Shown: one piece after another, positions 61,059-64,000 of the stretch
Layout of the letters: every line of letters starts with the position of its first letter
Numbering within the stretch: the stretch's first letter is position 1
Assembly (NCBI GenBank): GCA_030695205.1
Contig: JAUYTN010000004.1
Span: 102,222-166,221 of the forward strand
DNA from: Burkholderiaceae bacterium
GTDB lineage: Bacteria; Pseudomonadota; Gammaproteobacteria; Burkholderiales; Burkholderiaceae_C
DNA: 64,000 nucleotides
Direction: 5' to 3'
Position numbers and translations under genes: made by a program
The notes under the pieces: generated by a model
The model's input: the letters and a program-made list of their open reading frames with translations, nothing else
What the model was told of the DNA's origin: nothing
Database searches by the model: none

Positions 61059-62600
61059 ATGAGCGATCAGTTGATTATTTTTGACACCACGTTGCGCGAT
61101 GGGGAGCAGTCTCCGGGGGCCTCCATGACCAAAGACGAGAAGCTGCGTATTGCCCGCCAGCTCGAACGCCTCAAGGTCGATGTGATCGAGGCGGGCTTTG
61201 CCGCCAGCTCGAACGGCGACTTCGACTGTGTGCAGGCCATTGCCAACACCGTCAAAGACTCAACCATCTGCTCGCTGGCCAGGGCCAATGACCGCGATAT
61301 CGCCCGTGCGGCCGAGGCGCTCAAAGGGGCCAACCGGGCGCGTATCCACACCTTCATTGCCACCAGCCAGCTGCACATGGAAAAAAAGCTGCGCATGACC
61401 CCCGACCAGGTGCTGGAGCAAGCCCGGCAATCCGTCCGGTTTGCCCGCAATCTGTGTGGCGATATCGAATTCAGTCCGGAAGATGGCTACCGCAGCGACA
61501 TGGATTTTTTGTGCCGTGTGTTGGAAGCGGTCATTCAGGAAGGGGCCACTACCCTGAACATACCGGATACCGTGGGTTATGCCATTCCCGAGCTGTACGG
61601 CAACTTCATTCGCACCCTGCGGGAGCGCATTCCCAATTCCGATAAGGTCATTTGGTCGGTCCATTGCCACAACGATTTGGGCATGGCTGTGGCCAACTCT
61701 CTGGCCGGTGTCAAGCTTGGTGGGGCTCGCCAGGTGGAATGCACCATCAACGGCCTGGGCGAACGGGCGGGCAACTGTTCTCTTGAGGAGATTGTCATGG
61801 CGGTTCGCACCCGGCGCGACTACTTCGGGCTGGACGTGAACGTCGACGCTACCCAGATCGTCCCTGCCTCGCGCATGGTGAGCCAAACCACTGGTTTCGT
61901 GGTGCAACCCAACAAGGCGGTGGTGGGTGCCAATGCATTCGCCCATGCGTCAGGTATTCACCAGGACGGTGTTCTCAAGGCCAGAGACACCTACGAAATC
62001 ATGCGCGCAGAGGACGTGGGTTGGAGTGCCAACAAAATTGTGCTGGGCAAGCTGTCGGGGCGCAACGCATTCAAGCAGCGGCTTCAGGACCTGGGCATCC
62101 AGATGGAGTCCGAGGGCGAGATCAACACCGCTTTTGCATCGTTCAAAGAGTTGGCAGACCGCAAGAGCGAGATTTTTGACGAAGACATCTTGGCCCTGTG
62201 CAGCGACGAGAGTGTGACTGCCGAAAAAGAGCAGTTCGGCCTGGTGTCGCTGTCCCAGCACAGCGAAACCGGGGAGCGCCCGCATGCGCAGGTGGTGTTC
62301 ACCATCAACGGCAAAGAGTTCCAAGGCGCGTCAGATGGTAATGGACCGGTGGATGCCTCATTGAAGGCGATCGAGACCCATGTCAAGAGTGGAGCAGAAA
62401 TGCTGCTGTACTCTGTCAATGCCATCACCAGCGGCTCAACAGAAAGTCAAGGCGAGGTCACCATCCGGTTGCAGCAGGGAGGGCGTGTCGTCAATGGCGT
62501 GGGCGCGGATCCGGACATTGTGGTTGCCTCCGCCAAAGCGTATCTCAGCGCTTTGAACAAGCTGCACAGCAGGGCTGAACGTGTGGCAGCACAGGGCTGA
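61059..62600 (+). CDS. leuA: 2-isopropylmalate synthase
   Basis: LeuA condenses 2-ketoisovalerate with acetyl-CoA, committing carbon to leucine. The TIM-barrel signature [15 protein letters not shown] begins at residue 9, and [16 protein letters not shown] and [14 protein letters not shown] follow. A C-terminal regulatory domain (after about 390) binds leucine. At 513 residues it is the standard long form. ATG 61059 follows GGAGAG. Expression is probably controlled by the attenuator upstream. Confidence 0.97.
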   Translation: MSDQLIIFDTTLRDGEQSPGASMTKDEKLRIARQLERLKVDVIEAGFAASSNGDFDCVQAIANTVKDSTICSLARANDRDIARAAEALKGANRARIHTFIATSQLHMEKKLRMTPDQVLEQARQSVRFARNLCGDIEFSPEDGYRSDMDFLCRVLEAVIQEGATTLNIPDTVGYAIPELYGNFIRTLRERIPNSDKVIWSVHCHNDLGMAVANSLAGVKLGGARQVECTINGLGERAGNCSLEEIVMAVRTRRDYFGLDVNVDATQIVPASRMVSQTTGFVVQPNKAVVGANAFAHASGIHQDGVLKARDTYEIMRAEDVGWSANKIVLGKLSGRNAFKQRLQDLGIQMESEGEINTAFASFKELADRKSEIFDEDILALCSDESVTAEKEQFGLVSLSQHSETGERPHAQVVFTINGKEFQGASDGNGPVDASLKAIETHVKSGAEMLLYSVNAITSGSTESQGEVTIRLQQGGRVVNGVGADPDIVVASAKAYLSALNKLHSRAERVAAQG

Positions 62601-62630
62601 TGCCGTCAGGCCCCTAACCAGGATCCGATC

Positions 62631-62653
62631 AAAGGCCCTCCGGGGCCTTTTTT
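62631..62653 (+). terminator. Terminator after leuA
   Basis: AAAGGCCC (62631-62638) pairs with GGGCCTTT (62643-62650), followed by TTT. Confidence 0.85.
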
Positions 62654-62686
62654 GCGCTGATTCACATCAATTAATCCATTCAAGTA

Positions 62687-62705
62687 GATGATTTATTGAT
62701 GATTT
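62687..62705 (+). promoter_or_regulatory. Direct repeat upstream of pbpG
   Basis: GATGATTT occurs at 62687-62694 and 62698-62705, 11 bases apart (one helical turn), in an AT-rich stretch before pbpG. It could be a tandem regulator site. Confidence 0.25.
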
Positions 62706-62759
62706 TTGTTGTACGCTTGCGTCGTCGGTTGGGTTGCAATCGGTTACGGAGTTCGGAAT

Positions 62760-63857
62760 ATGTCCCAGCGGTTACGGATGTGGGTGCATGCAGCAGGCAC
62801 CTTGGTGCTGGCTCTTGCCTTGGGTGGGTGGGCGGGGCACAGCGTAGCCTCGGCCAAGACCAGTAAAGCCAGTCAGACGCACGCTGCCAAGAAAAAAGCC
62901 GCCAAATCAGCTTCGGTGAAATCAAGGCCAGCTCCGTCGCGCAAAGTGGCTGCCAAGCGGCCCAAGACCAAGGTTGCACGCGTCACCCAGCGCGCACCCA
63001 AGGCACAGGCAGCGGTTGCGGCCTCGGTGGCTGCAACGGTTATTTCGGCGCGTACACCCTCCCAGGCCGAAGGCAGTGGTTCAGCAGGAGCGTTCGCTAC
63101 TTCCGATTCTCTGGGTCTTCGCTCCAACGCCGTGTTGGTGATCGATCAGGAAACCCATCAGGTGCTGTTCGACAAAAATGCGTCGGCCGTCTTGCCCATT
63201 GCCTCTCTCACCAAGGTCATGACTGGCTTGGTTATCACCGATGCGGGTTTGCCCATGGACGAGCCCATCACCATCACCGAAGAGGACATCGACACCCTCA
63301 AGGGGAGCCGATCCCGTCTCGCGGTGGGTACGACTCTGACCCGCGGCGAGCTGATGCATCTTGCACTAATGTCCAGCGAAAACCGGGCAGCGCATGCGTT
63401 GGGGCGTACATTCCCCGGGGGCGTGCAGCGTTTCGTGGAAACCATGAACGTCAAGGCCAAGTTGCTGGGCATGGCCGATACACAGTATGTGGACCCGACC
63501 GGGCTATCGCCCCGCAACCGTTCCAGCGCCAAGGATCTGACCACCCTGGCATCTGTTGCTTACGACCGACCATTGATTCGCGAGTTGTCCACCTCGCCGG
63601 GTTATGAGGTGGCTGCGGGGAGCCGCATGCTTCAGTACCGCAACACCAACCAACTGGTCCACAACCCATCCTGGGACATTGGTTTGCAGAAAACCGGCTA
63701 CATATCGGAGGCGGGGCGGTGTCTGCTGATGCAAGTCACCGTGTCCGGTCGGCAGCTGATCATGGTCTTCCTGGACTCGGCCGGGAAACTGACCCGGCTG
63801 GCAGACGCCGAACGTGTGCGCAAGTGGTTGGAAGCCCACCCATCGGCTTTGATGTAA
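62760..63857 (+). CDS. pbpG: D-alanyl-D-alanine endopeptidase (PBP7-like)
   Basis: This S11-family serine peptidase cleaves peptidoglycan cross-links in the periplasm. ATG 62760 follows GGAG and starts a signal peptide (GTLVLALALGGWAGHSVASA). Residues about 35-85 form a Lys/Ala-rich, histone H1-like basic segment, then an Ala-rich linker. The active site is complete: Ser149 and Lys152 (SLTK), Ser206-Glu-Asn208 (SEN), and Lys311-Thr-Gly313 (KTG). It has 365 residues. The basic insert is longer than in E. coli PbpG (310). Confidence 0.93.
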   Translation: MSQRLRMWVHAAGTLVLALALGGWAGHSVASAKTSKASQTHAAKKKAAKSASVKSRPAPSRKVAAKRPKTKVARVTQRAPKAQAAVAASVAATVISARTPSQAEGSGSAGAFATSDSLGLRSNAVLVIDQETHQVLFDKNASAVLPIASLTKVMTGLVITDAGLPMDEPITITEEDIDTLKGSRSRLAVGTTLTRGELMHLALMSSENRAAHALGRTFPGGVQRFVETMNVKAKLLGMADTQYVDPTGLSPRNRSSAKDLTTLASVAYDRPLIRELSTSPGYEVAAGSRMLQYRNTNQLVHNPSWDIGLQKTGYISEAGRCLLMQVTVSGRQLIMVFLDSAGKLTRLADAERVRKWLEAHPSALM

Positions 63858-63865
63858 GTCTGCGT

Positions 63866-64000
63866 ATTCCACTGATGGCGGACAGTGATTCCATTCCCAT
63901 CGCGGACAGCGTTCCAGCCGATGGCGGACACGCTGCGCGGGTGTCCTGAGTGACGTTCAAATCGTAGCCGAAGTGTCCGCCATCAGCGTGGAATGGTGGT
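63866..64000. mobile_element. Terminal repeats of an IS21-like element (edge of window)
   Basis: Three direct copies of GATGGCGGACA or a near match start at 63874, 63898 and 63920. An inverted copy, TGTCCGCCATC, lies at 63974-63984 with matching flanks (ATTCCA-CTGATGG versus CCATCAGCG-TGGAAT). Multiple short terminal repeats of this TGTCCGC type are typical of IS21-family ends. No transposase gene is within the window; istA/istB would lie to the right. Confidence 0.5.

Overview
The window is about 64 kb of a GC-rich beta-proteobacterial chromosome. It is most likely from the family Comamonadaceae (Burkholderiales, near Rhodoferax, Hydrogenophaga or Polaromonas). This rests on the gene neighbourhoods (isc-hscBA-fdx, exbBD-lpxK-kdsB-adk, ilvIHC-pssA-leuA), the lipid A/Kdo genes of a Gram-negative envelope, and a dispersed AT-rich repeat of a type I recall from this family. 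The species cannot be fixed from the sequence. Almost every gene is core metabolism or housekeeping. No phage, plasmid or CRISPR is present; the only mobile-element signal is at the extreme right edge.

Layout, left to right. 0-9.5 kb: uvrB, a low-molecular-weight phosphatase, the full ISC iron-sulfur operon (iscR-iscS-iscU-iscA-hscB-hscA-fdx, with an IscR site upstream), dnaQ and tRNA-Val. 9.6-22.6 kb: an SDR and an FAD oxidoreductase (divergent), pyrD and rpiA (divergent), a DUF4124-glutaredoxin secreted protein, prlC and yhbY facing rlmE-ftsH, then folP-glmM-GNAT. 22.6-22.8 kb: tRNA-Pro and tRNA-Arg. 23-27.8 kb: a minus-strand operon of 3-hydroxyacyl-CoA dehydrogenase, Crp/Fnr regulator, APH-fold kinase and acyl-CoA dehydrogenase. 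The last two resemble the two halves of ACAD10/11, so hydroxy-acid or fatty-acid catabolism is likely.

27.9-38 kb: a FimV-like protein; lexA with a small unknown protein and a 2-hydroxyacid dehydrogenase downstream; a divergent asparaginase sharing the LexA-box region; and a minus-strand envelope operon (exbB-exbD-lpxK-ycaR-kdsB-adk). 38-49 kb: xseA, sodB, DUF192 protein, icd, clpS-clpA, and a coupled set of small membrane protein, TPR protein, DUF4212 protein and a large Na+/solute symporter. 49-56 kb: acyltransferase, FemAB-like protein, nadE, type II asparaginase, glnB, LOG-family enzyme, dgkA and an RDD membrane protein. 56-64 kb: branched-chain amino-acid genes ilvI-ilvH-ilvC, pssA and leuA, then a PBP7-like endopeptidase and IS21-like terminal repeats.

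The most notable signals lie outside the genes or use them unusually. A textbook transcription attenuator precedes leuA: an 18-residue leader peptide with adjacent Leu codons CTG CTA, overlapping competing RNA segments, and an 11-bp terminator. A dispersed palindromic AT-rich repeat occurs at about eleven places. Five copies lie inside conserved genes (asparaginase, lpxK, xseA, FemAB-like gene, nadE) and are translated in frame; another encodes the PyrD C-terminus. Two LexA boxes lie between lexA and the asparaginase gene.
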